Below are positions 25,033 to 33,236 of a stretch of DNA of 64,000 nt, piece after piece (the first letter of the stretch is position 1; each line of letters starts with the position of its first letter). This stretch comes from Candidatus Thioglobus sp. (GTDB lineage Bacteria; Pseudomonadota; Gammaproteobacteria; PS1; Pseudothioglobaceae): assembly GCA_028345055.1 (NCBI GenBank), contig JAOMCO010000004.1, positions 17,800 through 81,799 of the forward strand, read 5' to 3'. Both the position numbers and the translations under genes were made by a program. The notes beneath the pieces were generated by a model. That model was not told the DNA's origin, searched no databases, and saw nothing but the letters and a program-made list of their open reading frames with translations.

Positions 25033-26574
25033 TTAATGCTCTTGATTGAGCGCCTCCATTTTGGGAATCGTTATTTCCCTTTTTGCAATATAATCCAAAA
25101 GCTCTTCATCTTTTGCTTGGTCAAGTTTTGGTTCCTGGTAATCTTCAAGTAACTTTTTAGCTCCATTAAGACCTCGCTCAATTGTATCTTGACTTCCATC
25201 CGCTTGCCATTGTTCTATAGAATTATTGTCAAATAACTTAGGCATAAAAAAGGCTCTTTGAAAGTTGTCCATAGTATGCTGATGACCAAGGTAATGTCCT
25301 CCAGGACCAACATCTCTAATAGCAGCTAGCCCTTCTTCAAAGTCATCCCATCGAATTCCTTCAGCCATTCTATATCCCATTTCACACTGCTCGGCATCAA
25401 CCACAAATTTTGCCATTGAGCAGTGCATTCCTGCCTCATTCCATCCGGCAGAATGCCAAATATAGTTAGCACCAGATAGAAGGACTGCCATCATTGTTGA
25501 CGCACTTTCATATCCTGATTGAGCGTCGAATACTTTTGATCCACCTAGTGTGTTTGAGCTTCTCCAGGGAACCTTATAATGCCTTGCCATTTGACCAATC
25601 ATAAAATTCATTAAAGAAATTTCTGGAGTCCCCGCCATAGGAGCACCAGATTGCATTGAGACAGTAGCCAAGTAATGACCATATATTGCTGGTGCACCTT
25701 TGCGAATTACCTGAGTATAAGCAAGAGCTGATAAAGCTTCTGCGTTGACTTGCGCTACAGTTGGAGCAACACTTGCAGGAGTATTGGCTCCCCCAAGAAC
25801 GAATGGAGAGCAGAGTACTGGTTGATTATGTGCTGAAAATACTCTTAGTGCTGAGAGCATTGTTTGGTCCCATACAAGTGGGGAGTTTCCATTAATGTTG
25901 CCAGTGACAACCGCATTATTGTCTATGAATTTTTCTCCAAAAAGAATCTTACACATCTCTATCACGTCCTCAGCATTCTTGCCACTACTAGTCATACCCA
26001 TAAAGGTCTTATCAGAGTGCTTCATGGATGAGTAAGTTATTCTAAGATGCCTGTGAGAAATTGCGTGATCCATCGGTTCAACAATATGATGAGCACTGGA
26101 ATGAATAGCAGGCAACATATGCGACAGTTTATGAAAGTTTGCTAAGTCATCAAGAGTAGGTAGGCGCCTGTTGTTTTCTAGGTCGGTGAGGAAAGGCGCG
26201 CCAGTCATAGGAACAAATATAGAGTTGCTGCCACCAATTTCTAATGATTTTTCAGGATCACGAGCATGCATTGTGATGCTCTCTGGAATAGACTTTATCA
26301 GTTCTCGAATGAGGCCTCTATCAAAGCGCACTCTTTCACCTTCTACATCAGCCCCAGCCTCTTTCCAGTGCTCAAGTGCAATTGGGTCATGAAATTCAAC
26401 ACCAACCTCCTCTAAAATTGATAATGAAGCGTCATCCATTTTTTCTATCTGCTCCTCATTCATAGGTTCTGTAAGAGGGATTTTCCTCTCTAGTGTAGGA
26501 AGCATTTCGATTTTTACTTTGAGGCGGTCAGTTCTTCTAGCAGCCCTACCTAATCTCTCTGTTGGATTTGACAT
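25033..26574 (-). CDS. MttB-superfamily methyltransferase, non-pyrrolysine (copy 2)
   Basis: The start is most likely the ATG at 26574 (513 residues, beginning MSNPTERLGRAARRTDRL); an upstream in-frame start at 26700 would add 42 residues rich in Cys and Tyr with no family match. COG5598 features: ILEEVGVEFHDP, NSPLVWDQTML, QVNAEALSALAY, GAPMAGTPE and the final DYQEPKLDQAKDEELL. No in-frame UAG. It is paralogous to the protein at 14613 but diverged, with a different N-terminus (a basic RRTDR segment). It leads the - strand operon with two SDRs and an oxidase. A second quaternary-amine methyl transfer is the family-based guess. Confidence 0.87.
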   Translation of the reverse strand: MSNPTERLGRAARRTDRLKVKIEMLPTLERKIPLTEPMNEEQIEKMDDASLSILEEVGVEFHDPIALEHWKEAGADVEGERVRFDRGLIRELIKSIPESITMHARDPEKSLEIGGSNSIFVPMTGAPFLTDLENNRRLPTLDDLANFHKLSHMLPAIHSSAHHIVEPMDHAISHRHLRITYSSMKHSDKTFMGMTSSGKNAEDVIEMCKILFGEKFIDNNAVVTGNINGNSPLVWDQTMLSALRVFSAHNQPVLCSPFVLGGANTPASVAPTVAQVNAEALSALAYTQVIRKGAPAIYGHYLATVSMQSGAPMAGTPEISLMNFMIGQMARHYKVPWRSSNTLGGSKVFDAQSGYESASTMMAVLLSGANYIWHSAGWNEAGMHCSMAKFVVDAEQCEMGYRMAEGIRWDDFEEGLAAIRDVGPGGHYLGHQHTMDNFQRAFFMPKLFDNNSIEQWQADGSQDTIERGLNGAKKLLEDYQEPKLDQAKDEELLDYIAKREITIPKMEALNQEH

Positions 26575-26603
26575 ATTTAAATAACAATCAATACAATAAA
26601 AGT

Positions 26604-26632
26604 ATCGTAGATTAATTAAATACTTAATGCAA
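26604..26632 (-). promoter_or_regulatory. Candidate promoter for the mttB2 operon
   Basis: On the minus strand TTGCAT (26632-26627) and TACGAT (26609-26604) are 17 bp apart, a moderate sigma70 match. The distance to the ATG at 26574 is about 30 bases. No strong ribosome site precedes that ATG. Confidence 0.35.
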
Positions 26633-26688
26633 CAGTTTTTTTTCATAGAATGATGAAAAATACTATATCCACTTATAGGCTTATATTC

Positions 26689-26716
26689 TTGATATATCAA
26701 TAATTAAGAGTAAAAT
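26689..26716 (+). promoter_or_regulatory. Candidate promoter with palindromic operator for the aldehyde dehydrogenase operon
   Basis: TTGATA (26689-26694) and TAAAAT (26711-26716) with 16 bp between them each match the sigma70 consensus at 5 of 6 positions. The -35 lies within a perfect 12-bp palindrome, TTGATATATCAA (26689-26700), which could be a repressor site. Confidence 0.45.
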
Positions 26717-26744
26717 TTACCATTTTGAAAATTGAATTAAAATA

Positions 26745-28193
26745 ATGTCTAATCTTTCTAATAACTTCATAGCGGGCGACTGGGTTAAAGGCGCAAGTTC
26801 AATATCTAATATTAATCCATCCAATACAAATGATGTCATTGGAGAATTTGCTCAAGCCAGTAACTCTCAATTAGAGGATGCTCTTAATTCAGCCCAAGTT
26901 GCTCAAAGACAATGGGCTTCAACAGGTCTAGAGCAGCGACAAGCGGTATTAATGAAGATTGGTGAAGAGATGATGGCGCGAAGTGCTGAGCTTGGTGAGC
27001 TCCTTTCTAGAGAGGAAGGCAAGCCTGTAGCAGAGGGCAAGGGAGAGGTTTACAGGGCAGGTCAATTTTTTACATACTACGCAGCTGAAGTGTTAAGACA
27101 GGGTGGAGATACAGCTGATTCAGTCAGACCAAATATTGAAATTGATGTTCGACGTGAACCTATGGGTACAGTCGCAATTATCTCCCCATGGAACTTTCCT
27201 ACTGCAACAGCGAGCTGGAAAATTGCTCCAGCACTAGCATTTGGCAATGCGGTTATTTGGAAGCCTGCTAACTTAACTCCTGCAAGTGCTGTTGCATTAA
27301 CCGAAATTATTTCAAAACAAGATATTCCAAAAGGCTTATTCAGTTTGGTAATGGGATCTGGATCATCAATCGGTCAAGCATTAGCTGAGAGCCCCAAAGT
27401 TCATGCAATCAGCTTTACCGGTTCCTATGAAGTAGGACGTCAGATTGCAAGTGCGGCAGCAAAAAATTTAACAAAGTTTCAGTTAGAATTAGGCTCCAAG
27501 AACCCTCTAGTTGTTATGGATGATGCTGATATGGATGTTGCTGTTGCAGCAGCAACTGCGGGGGCTTTTGGATCTACTGGTCAAAAATGTACCGCATCTT
27601 CAAGACTGGTTGTACATGCCTCTATTCATGATGAATTTGTAGATCTTATGAATGAATCAACTTCAGCTCTCAAGGTGGGTGATGCTCTCCAGGAAGGAAC
27701 TCAAATTGGGCCAGCTGCAAGTCAGCAACAACTCGACTCTAATCTTAGATACATGGCGCTAGCTAAAGAAGAAGGCTGTGAAGTCGTATGTGGAGGTGAA
27801 AAACTTGAGCTAGATAATCCTGGTTTTTATATGCAGCCAGCCTTATTAATTGGTGGAAATAACGCAATGAGAGTTAACCGAGAAGAACTTTTTGCACCGA
27901 TGGCATGTGTTATTAAGGTTGCAGACTATGATGAGGCATTATCTGTTGCTAACGATACTGATTTTGGGCTGGTATCAGGAATTATTACAAAGTCACTATC
28001 AAGAGCAAGCCACTTCAGACGTAATGCAGAAAGTGGTTGTGTTATGGTTAACCTTCCAACTGCTGGGACTGATTATCATGTCCCATTTGGTGGTAGAAAA
28101 AATTCAAGTTTTGGCCCTAGAGAGCAAGGCAGTTATGCGAAAGAGCTTTATACTCAGGTCAAAACCTCCTATATTTTAAGCGGTAATCCATAA
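26745..28193 (+). CDS. Aldehyde dehydrogenase, 2,5-dioxovalerate (ketoglutarate semialdehyde) type
   Basis: A 482-residue NAD(P)-dependent aldehyde dehydrogenase with the oxyanion Asn in SPWNFP, the general base Glu in QLELGSKNP and the nucleophile Cys in GQKCTASSR. The GSKNP / QKCTASSRLV combination and length resemble alpha-ketoglutaric semialdehyde dehydrogenases, which finish hydroxyproline and pentose/hexarate pathways; a different semialdehyde is possible. It leads a + strand operon (its TAA overlaps the M19 ATG). With an enolase-superfamily enzyme and an amine oxidase across the divide, it would fit degradation of a hydroxyproline-like ring to 2-oxoglutarate. Confidence 0.88.
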   Translation: MSNLSNNFIAGDWVKGASSISNINPSNTNDVIGEFAQASNSQLEDALNSAQVAQRQWASTGLEQRQAVLMKIGEEMMARSAELGELLSREEGKPVAEGKGEVYRAGQFFTYYAAEVLRQGGDTADSVRPNIEIDVRREPMGTVAIISPWNFPTATASWKIAPALAFGNAVIWKPANLTPASAVALTEIISKQDIPKGLFSLVMGSGSSIGQALAESPKVHAISFTGSYEVGRQIASAAAKNLTKFQLELGSKNPLVVMDDADMDVAVAAATAGAFGSTGQKCTASSRLVVHASIHDEFVDLMNESTSALKVGDALQEGTQIGPAASQQQLDSNLRYMALAKEEGCEVVCGGEKLELDNPGFYMQPALLIGGNNAMRVNREELFAPMACVIKVADYDEALSVANDTDFGLVSGIITKSLSRASHFRRNAESGCVMVNLPTAGTDYHVPFGGRKNSSFGPREQGSYAKELYTQVKTSYILSGNP

Positions 28194-29179
28194 TGTCTCA
28201 TCCCTCATTATTTATTGACGCACTTCAATACAATAATTGGAGTGAGGAAATATTTAAGCAAATTAATCAAGGTGGGTTAAGTGCTGTTCACGTTACTATT
28301 TGTTACCACGAAGACTTTCAAGAGATGGTGCAAAATGTGGTTGACTGGAATCGTCGATTTAAGGATTTTTCGAATATGATTTTTCTAGGTCGAACTGCAG
28401 CTGATGTAATCAAGGCAAAGGAAGAGGGAAGAACAGCAATATTTTTTGGTTTTCAGAACTGTTCACCTATTGAGGATGATATTGGCCTAGTTGAAGTCTG
28501 CCACCAGCTTGGTGCAAGATTTATGCAGTTAACCTATAACAATCAAAGCCTTCTGGGGACTGGGTGCTATGAAGAAAATGACCCTGGTATTACTAGAATG
28601 GGTAAACAGGTCATCAAAGAAATGAATCGAGTTGGTTTAGTGGTTGATATGAGTCACTCCGCAGAAAAGTCTACTCTAGAGGCAATAGAAATTTCAGAGC
28701 GCCCTATTGCAATCACTCACGCCAACCCAATGTTTTGGCATCCTGCGTTGAGAAATAAGTCAAACGAAGTTCTTAAGGCACTTGGAGAGAGTAATAGTAT
28801 GCTTGGTTTTTCCGTTTATCCTCACCACCTTAAAGATGGTTCTGACTGCACATTAGAAAGTTTTTGCAATATGATTGCTGATACAGCTGACATTATGGGC
28901 GTTAAAAATATTGGGATTGGAACTGATCTTTGTCAAAATCAGCCTGATAGTATAGTTGAATGGATGAGAAACGGCACATGGACCAATGATCGTGATTTTG
29001 GTGAAGGGTCAGCTAGTTTTGCAGGTTTTCCTAGTCAGCCTGAATGGTTTAAAGATAATCGTGATTTTGTCAATATTGTAACTGGACTTATATCCGTTGG
29101 CTTCTCAAATGAAGATGTTGACTCAGTCATGGGGAAAAATTGGCTAAACTTTTTTGAAACTTCTTTTGAATCTTTATAA
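28193..29179 (+). CDS. M19 (renal dipeptidase) family protein of the betaine-operon subgroup, zinc motif degenerate
   Basis: A 328-residue TIM-barrel M19 protein. The family segments EGRTAIFFGFQN, QLTYNNQSLLGTGCYE, VDMSHSAE and NIGIGTDLCQ are present. The N-terminal His-x-Asp zinc motif of true dipeptidases is replaced (LFIDALQYNNW), as in the M19-like protein encoded beside dgcA/dgcB in Pseudomonas (PA5396, from memory). So peptide hydrolysis is doubtful; an amidohydrolase or lyase step on a betaine-derived compound is more plausible. The ATG overlaps the aldehyde dehydrogenase stop. Confidence 0.82.
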   Translation: MSHPSLFIDALQYNNWSEEIFKQINQGGLSAVHVTICYHEDFQEMVQNVVDWNRRFKDFSNMIFLGRTAADVIKAKEEGRTAIFFGFQNCSPIEDDIGLVEVCHQLGARFMQLTYNNQSLLGTGCYEENDPGITRMGKQVIKEMNRVGLVVDMSHSAEKSTLEAIEISERPIAITHANPMFWHPALRNKSNEVLKALGESNSMLGFSVYPHHLKDGSDCTLESFCNMIADTADIMGVKNIGIGTDLCQNQPDSIVEWMRNGTWTNDRDFGEGSASFAGFPSQPEWFKDNRDFVNIVTGLISVGFSNEDVDSVMGKNWLNFFETSFESL

Positions 29180-29187
29180 TTAGATTT

Positions 29188-30930
29188 ATGAATACAGACA
29201 CTTCAATTATTGATATAGATTCTGATTTTATGAGGTCGCCCGAAAAGGTCATGCGGCTTGAAAGAATGGGTTCATCATTCCCAACACGCTTAAGTTTTAT
29301 GAGGACTCTTATTAGACGAATGTCTCGGGAAAATTGGAAATTTGAGAGAACGCGTCGAGAAGTTGATAAGGATGGTTATGGCTTAAGTGTTTATTCAGTT
29401 ACCACGCCTCATAGAACCTACTCCTTAGTTGGCTTTACACAGGAAATACCGGCTGAAATGAGAACTGATAGAGTTATTGCAGAAGTTTGGGATGCAACTT
29501 TTAACCTTTTTGATGGCGTGCCAACACAAGAGGATATTGATTATTTAGCACAAAATACCCCCAAGCAAGAGGCTGGTCGATATAGGCCTAGTGAGCTTGC
29601 TTTGGCAAGGGCTAATAAGAGTTTAAGAGTGTTTAAAAATGCTGTTGATTCATTATCGAAAGGTCATCAACCAGATATAGATTTATTAACATCTGTTGGT
29701 TATTTAATGAGAACATCAGCAGTTTATGGGAGCGGTAAGTTTGGATGTGCAGATAGAGCTAAAATTGCTGATCGTGAAGAGTGTAAAGCGCCATTTCAAA
29801 TGGAGTTATTAACTGTTTATTTAATTCGGTGGTTTACGATTGACTCAGTTGAGGAGCTTGCAAAAGAAAAGGGTGGAAAAAAAGCAGTTAAACTTGATAA
29901 AACTACTCGACAATTCATTGGAGTTGGAAATGCAACAGGTTTGGGTATGGCGCCATTTTTATTAAAACACCCAGCATTAATTCATAATTGGGTTGTTGCT
30001 AAAGAGACTGCATTAGCAAGAGTTAGGTCTATTGAAACTGCACTTCCAGGAACTCTTGAAGTTTTCTTAAAGTCTTTGCATCAGGTGAGCCAGCATGTTG
30101 ACGAATGGAATGTTGAAGATGAAGTTCAGTCAGAAAGAATCTCTCGTCTGACTGATGAAATTCAAGCTCTTAGCATGTGGTGTGAGAACGAATTAAATAT
30201 AAGCAGGCCTTATCCATGGAATGGAATTTATCACTATGTTGAGGATAACTTCTCCTTAGAGTGTCAAGAGATGGTTGTTTCATTAATTATTGAACCTCAT
30301 GGCACATTAGTAGATGATCTTGCTGAGACAATGTCAACAGAATTAATTCCAAAATTTAATGCTGAAATGTCATTGGTTCAATTAAAAGAGGTTGTTGAAG
30401 GCTTTTACCAATGGGCGACAACTATTGACTTTTCCTTAGAAGAGTCACAACATCATTTTTGGTATTATTCTGAGGATAAGTTAGAGCCTAGATTTGGCTC
30501 TAAAGGGGTAGATGATGGAGTTGAACAAGAGATGCCTCTTGCAATTGGAAGAGATGTCAGTGATCTCAATAAAGTTTTAATGGAGACATCTGATGATATT
30601 TCAATTAGTGAGTTTGTGATGAATTATCCAGAATTTAGGCATATCATTCGTCGAATTCAGAATACTTTTGTAAGGCCTTATTCTGAAGTACAGGATAATT
30701 TATTAAGTCAATCTATGCGCCCACTAGACCTTTTAAGATTCAAGTTAGCATTCTTTGGTGCGTCAAAGTTTGACCCAAAGTCAGATTTATGGACTCGAAT
30801 TTCAATGTATCAAGGTGCTCCAATGCCTGATCAATTATCGGAGCCAAATCATGACTGTTGGTCGTTTCCAATAGCTGGAAGATCTCAGTCATATCCGTGT
30901 ATAAATTGCACATGTCAAAAAACGGCTTAA
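29188..30930 (+). CDS. Conserved-looking protein of unknown function with a cysteine-rich C-terminus
   Basis: A 580-residue soluble protein that I do not recognise. It is largely alpha-helical by composition, with an N-terminal segment (about 15-110) rich in Arg and aromatic residues, a middle part with GVGNATGLGMAPFLLKHP near residue 250, and a C-terminal tail carrying four Cys in a C-x13-C-x2-C-x-C pattern (557, 571, 574, 576) that could bind a metal. No signal peptide and no membrane helix. It lies 8 bp after the M19 gene and overlaps the DUF3726-like gene by 19 bp, so it acts in the same pathway. Confidence 0.8.
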   Translation: MNTDTSIIDIDSDFMRSPEKVMRLERMGSSFPTRLSFMRTLIRRMSRENWKFERTRREVDKDGYGLSVYSVTTPHRTYSLVGFTQEIPAEMRTDRVIAEVWDATFNLFDGVPTQEDIDYLAQNTPKQEAGRYRPSELALARANKSLRVFKNAVDSLSKGHQPDIDLLTSVGYLMRTSAVYGSGKFGCADRAKIADREECKAPFQMELLTVYLIRWFTIDSVEELAKEKGGKKAVKLDKTTRQFIGVGNATGLGMAPFLLKHPALIHNWVVAKETALARVRSIETALPGTLEVFLKSLHQVSQHVDEWNVEDEVQSERISRLTDEIQALSMWCENELNISRPYPWNGIYHYVEDNFSLECQEMVVSLIIEPHGTLVDDLAETMSTELIPKFNAEMSLVQLKEVVEGFYQWATTIDFSLEESQHHFWYYSEDKLEPRFGSKGVDDGVEQEMPLAIGRDVSDLNKVLMETSDDISISEFVMNYPEFRHIIRRIQNTFVRPYSEVQDNLLSQSMRPLDLLRFKLAFFGASKFDPKSDLWTRISMYQGAPMPDQLSEPNHDCWSFPIAGRSQSYPCINCTCQKTA

Positions 30931-31649
30931 CGATTTCATTAAACGAAGTTCTTTTTTATTTTACTCGCGCCGGGTTCGGAGTTAATGTACCTATCGGAGT
31001 TTCAGAGGATTTTGCCAGAGGCAATATCTGGATTGCACAAAATGGTTTTGATCCTTCCGACTGTAGCATTTTAGCTCTTGATAATTTAGATAGTCAAAAA
31101 AGCAGTCTCTCTATTCAGTTTGAGAAAAGTAAAGATGGGGGCCATCTTTTTTGTTCTGAAGATAAGGTTCTATCTGCAATTCAAGCGTCAGTAAGTTGTG
31201 TAGATTGGCTTGAATTTAATGGTCTTGATGGAGGAGAATTAAAAGTTACTCATGTAGACTGTCCATTATTGGTTGTTTCAGTCCTAGGCGCTAACCAATG
31301 CAGAGGGATTAAAGTGACATGGACTGATAGAAGTAAAAATCAGTATCAGGTTAATCTTAATGATGATACTAGTTGGGAAATCATTGCCTCATCAGAAGAT
31401 CCAATCTTACATAGCAACTATGCCGATGTCATTATTTCTTCTTTGGATAGTTCCAATAAAACTTCTATAAGTAATGGGCACTTAAAGAAATTTAACATTA
31501 CTGAAGAAAAACTTAAAACTCTTAATAATGGCGTTAATGTTGGTGATAAATGGCCAGAAATTTATGAATATTTTTCTAGGTGTCTAGTCAAATCAAGTGC
31601 TGAATCTAGAGCATCTGGAGCTGGTGCTGGTTTAGTTGATAATGATTAA
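30912..31649 (+). CDS. DUF3726-like protein
   Basis: About 245 residues from the ATG at 30912; the in-frame ATG at 30858 would overlap the upstream gene by 73 bp and lacks family similarity before SKNGLTISLNEV. The opening (SLNEVLFYFTRAGFGVNVPIGVSEDFARGNIW) resembles what I remember of DUF3726. No catalytic motif is visible. It ends 1 bp before the convergent serine dehydratase stop. Function unknown; its overlap with the 580-residue protein suggests the two work together. Confidence 0.6.
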   Translation: MSKNGLTISLNEVLFYFTRAGFGVNVPIGVSEDFARGNIWIAQNGFDPSDCSILALDNLDSQKSSLSIQFEKSKDGGHLFCSEDKVLSAIQASVSCVDWLEFNGLDGGELKVTHVDCPLLVVSVLGANQCRGIKVTWTDRSKNQYQVNLNDDTSWEIIASSEDPILHSNYADVIISSLDSSNKTSISNGHLKKFNITEEKLKTLNNGVNVGDKWPEIYEYFSRCLVKSSAESRASGAGAGLVDND

Positions 31650-31650
31650 A

Positions 31651-33030
31651 TTAGCATTCAATAAAGCTCACCGCTAGGCCACCCAATGATGTCTCTTTGT
31701 ACTTATTAGACATATCAAGACCAGTTCTCTTCATAGCTGCAATGCATTGATCTAGAGAGATTAAATGTTCACCACTCTCTCTGAGAGAAAGTGAGCTTGC
31801 AGTGTAGGCTTTAACAGCTCCAAAACCATTCCTCTCAATACATGGAACTTGAACAAGTCCTTTAACAGGATCACAAGTCATTCCTATATGATGCTCAAGG
31901 GCCATTTCAGCAGCATTTTCAATTTGCTCACTTGTTCCACCTCTTGCTGTGCACAAGCCTGCAGCCGCCATTGAAGAAGCTGATCCAACTTCACCCTGAC
32001 ATCCAACTTCTGCTCCAGAAATTGAACTATTATGTTTGATGAGTCCACCAATAGCAGCAGCAGATAAAAGGAATTGTCTGATCTGTTCTGGAGTGGCTGC
32101 TTTATGCTTATAGTAGTAATATAGTGTTGCTGGAACAACACCTGCAGCACCGTTAGTTGGTGCGGTGACTACCATATGTCCAGCAGCATTTTCCTCATTA
32201 ACTGCCATGGCATAAGCGCATAGCCAGTCACTAGATCCAGCATTTTCTATGTCTTTTTCGAGGCTTTCATGTAATTGTTTTGCTCGCCTTTTAGTATTCA
32301 GTCCACCTGGCAAAATACCCTCCGTTGAAAGACCTCTTTGAACACAAGTTTTCATTGCGTTCCAAATTTTGTCAAGCTCTAAATTAAGCATCTCTTCTGG
32401 CAGATTTTCTAGCTCATTAGCTAACTTCATTTCCCAAATTGTTTTGTTATGTTTTTTTGACATTTCAAGCATTTGATCTGAGTTGTCAAATGGGAAAGGG
32501 TAAGCTGAACTTGGCTCCGCAGCTATTGGAGCTTCAACATTATCAATTTCAGCCAAGGTAGATATAAAACCACCTCCTATTGAAAAATAGGTATTTGAAA
32601 TCAGCAACCCATCAGAACTGTTGAGAAGTTCAAAAACAATACCATTTGGATGCTGTTTTAATGAGTTTCGTGTGTCAAAAATAATATCTTCTTCAGCAAA
32701 GAAGTTTGCTTGCATGTCATCATTAATTTCTATAGTCTTTGAATTCCAAGTTCGATCAATGATCTCATCCATATTCTCATCTGCTATGGTATTTGGTAGG
32801 TATCCATTTAGTCCTAAGACGACCGCCCTATCTGTGGCATGACCTACGCCAGTATAGGCTAGAGAGTCCTTTAAAGTGCATCTGACATGATAGCCACTTT
32901 TATCTGGATTTGAGTCAACAAAATGACGCACATCATTGAGAAATGTATTAGCTGCAACCATAGGTCCCATAGTATGCGAACTGGAAGGTCCGATACCAAC
33001 CTTAAATAGGTCTAAAACACTGATAAACAT
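31651..33030 (-). CDS. sdaA: L-serine dehydratase (iron-sulfur, single chain)
   Basis: 459 residues from the ATG at 33030, close to E. coli SdaA (454); the upstream in-frame ATG at 33060 adds ten residues not seen in the family. The N-terminal [20 protein letters not shown], the mid [18 protein letters not shown] and the Cys residues ([36 protein letters not shown]) that hold the [4Fe-4S] cluster are intact. It converts L-serine to pyruvate and ammonia. Near gcvTHP it can drain glycine-derived serine into central metabolism. Confidence 0.95.
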   Translation of the reverse strand: MFISVLDLFKVGIGPSSSHTMGPMVAANTFLNDVRHFVDSNPDKSGYHVRCTLKDSLAYTGVGHATDRAVVLGLNGYLPNTIADENMDEIIDRTWNSKTIEINDDMQANFFAEEDIIFDTRNSLKQHPNGIVFELLNSSDGLLISNTYFSIGGGFISTLAEIDNVEAPIAAEPSSAYPFPFDNSDQMLEMSKKHNKTIWEMKLANELENLPEEMLNLELDKIWNAMKTCVQRGLSTEGILPGGLNTKRRAKQLHESLEKDIENAGSSDWLCAYAMAVNEENAAGHMVVTAPTNGAAGVVPATLYYYYKHKAATPEQIRQFLLSAAAIGGLIKHNSSISGAEVGCQGEVGSASSMAAAGLCTARGGTSEQIENAAEMALEHHIGMTCDPVKGLVQVPCIERNGFGAVKAYTASSLSLRESGEHLISLDQCIAAMKRTGLDMSNKYKETSLGGLAVSFIEC

Positions 33031-33236
33031 AGTAAATTTATTGACATAAAAAAAACTCATTCTACATTATGAAACAAATTTTAACTCTTAAAAAATTCAC
33101 TAAATGTTGAATTGTTTTATGGCATTTTGATTAAAAGATTGGTATTAAACTACTCAGCCATTATCCATTCGAGGATAGTTTGCTTAACTAATCAATTATA
33201 ATAACTCAAACGCAAAATTTAAATAACAAATAAGTT

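Noticed and set aside
26601..26614. A possible third LacI operator around ATCGTA in the mttB2 promoter
   Set aside because: Only the central six bases match the importer operators; the TG...CA flanks are absent, so it fails the family consensus.
26575..26700. 42-residue N-terminal extension of MttB copy 2
   Set aside because: Cys/Tyr-rich, no family match, and it would cover the predicted promoter; the ATG at 26574 gives the normal length.
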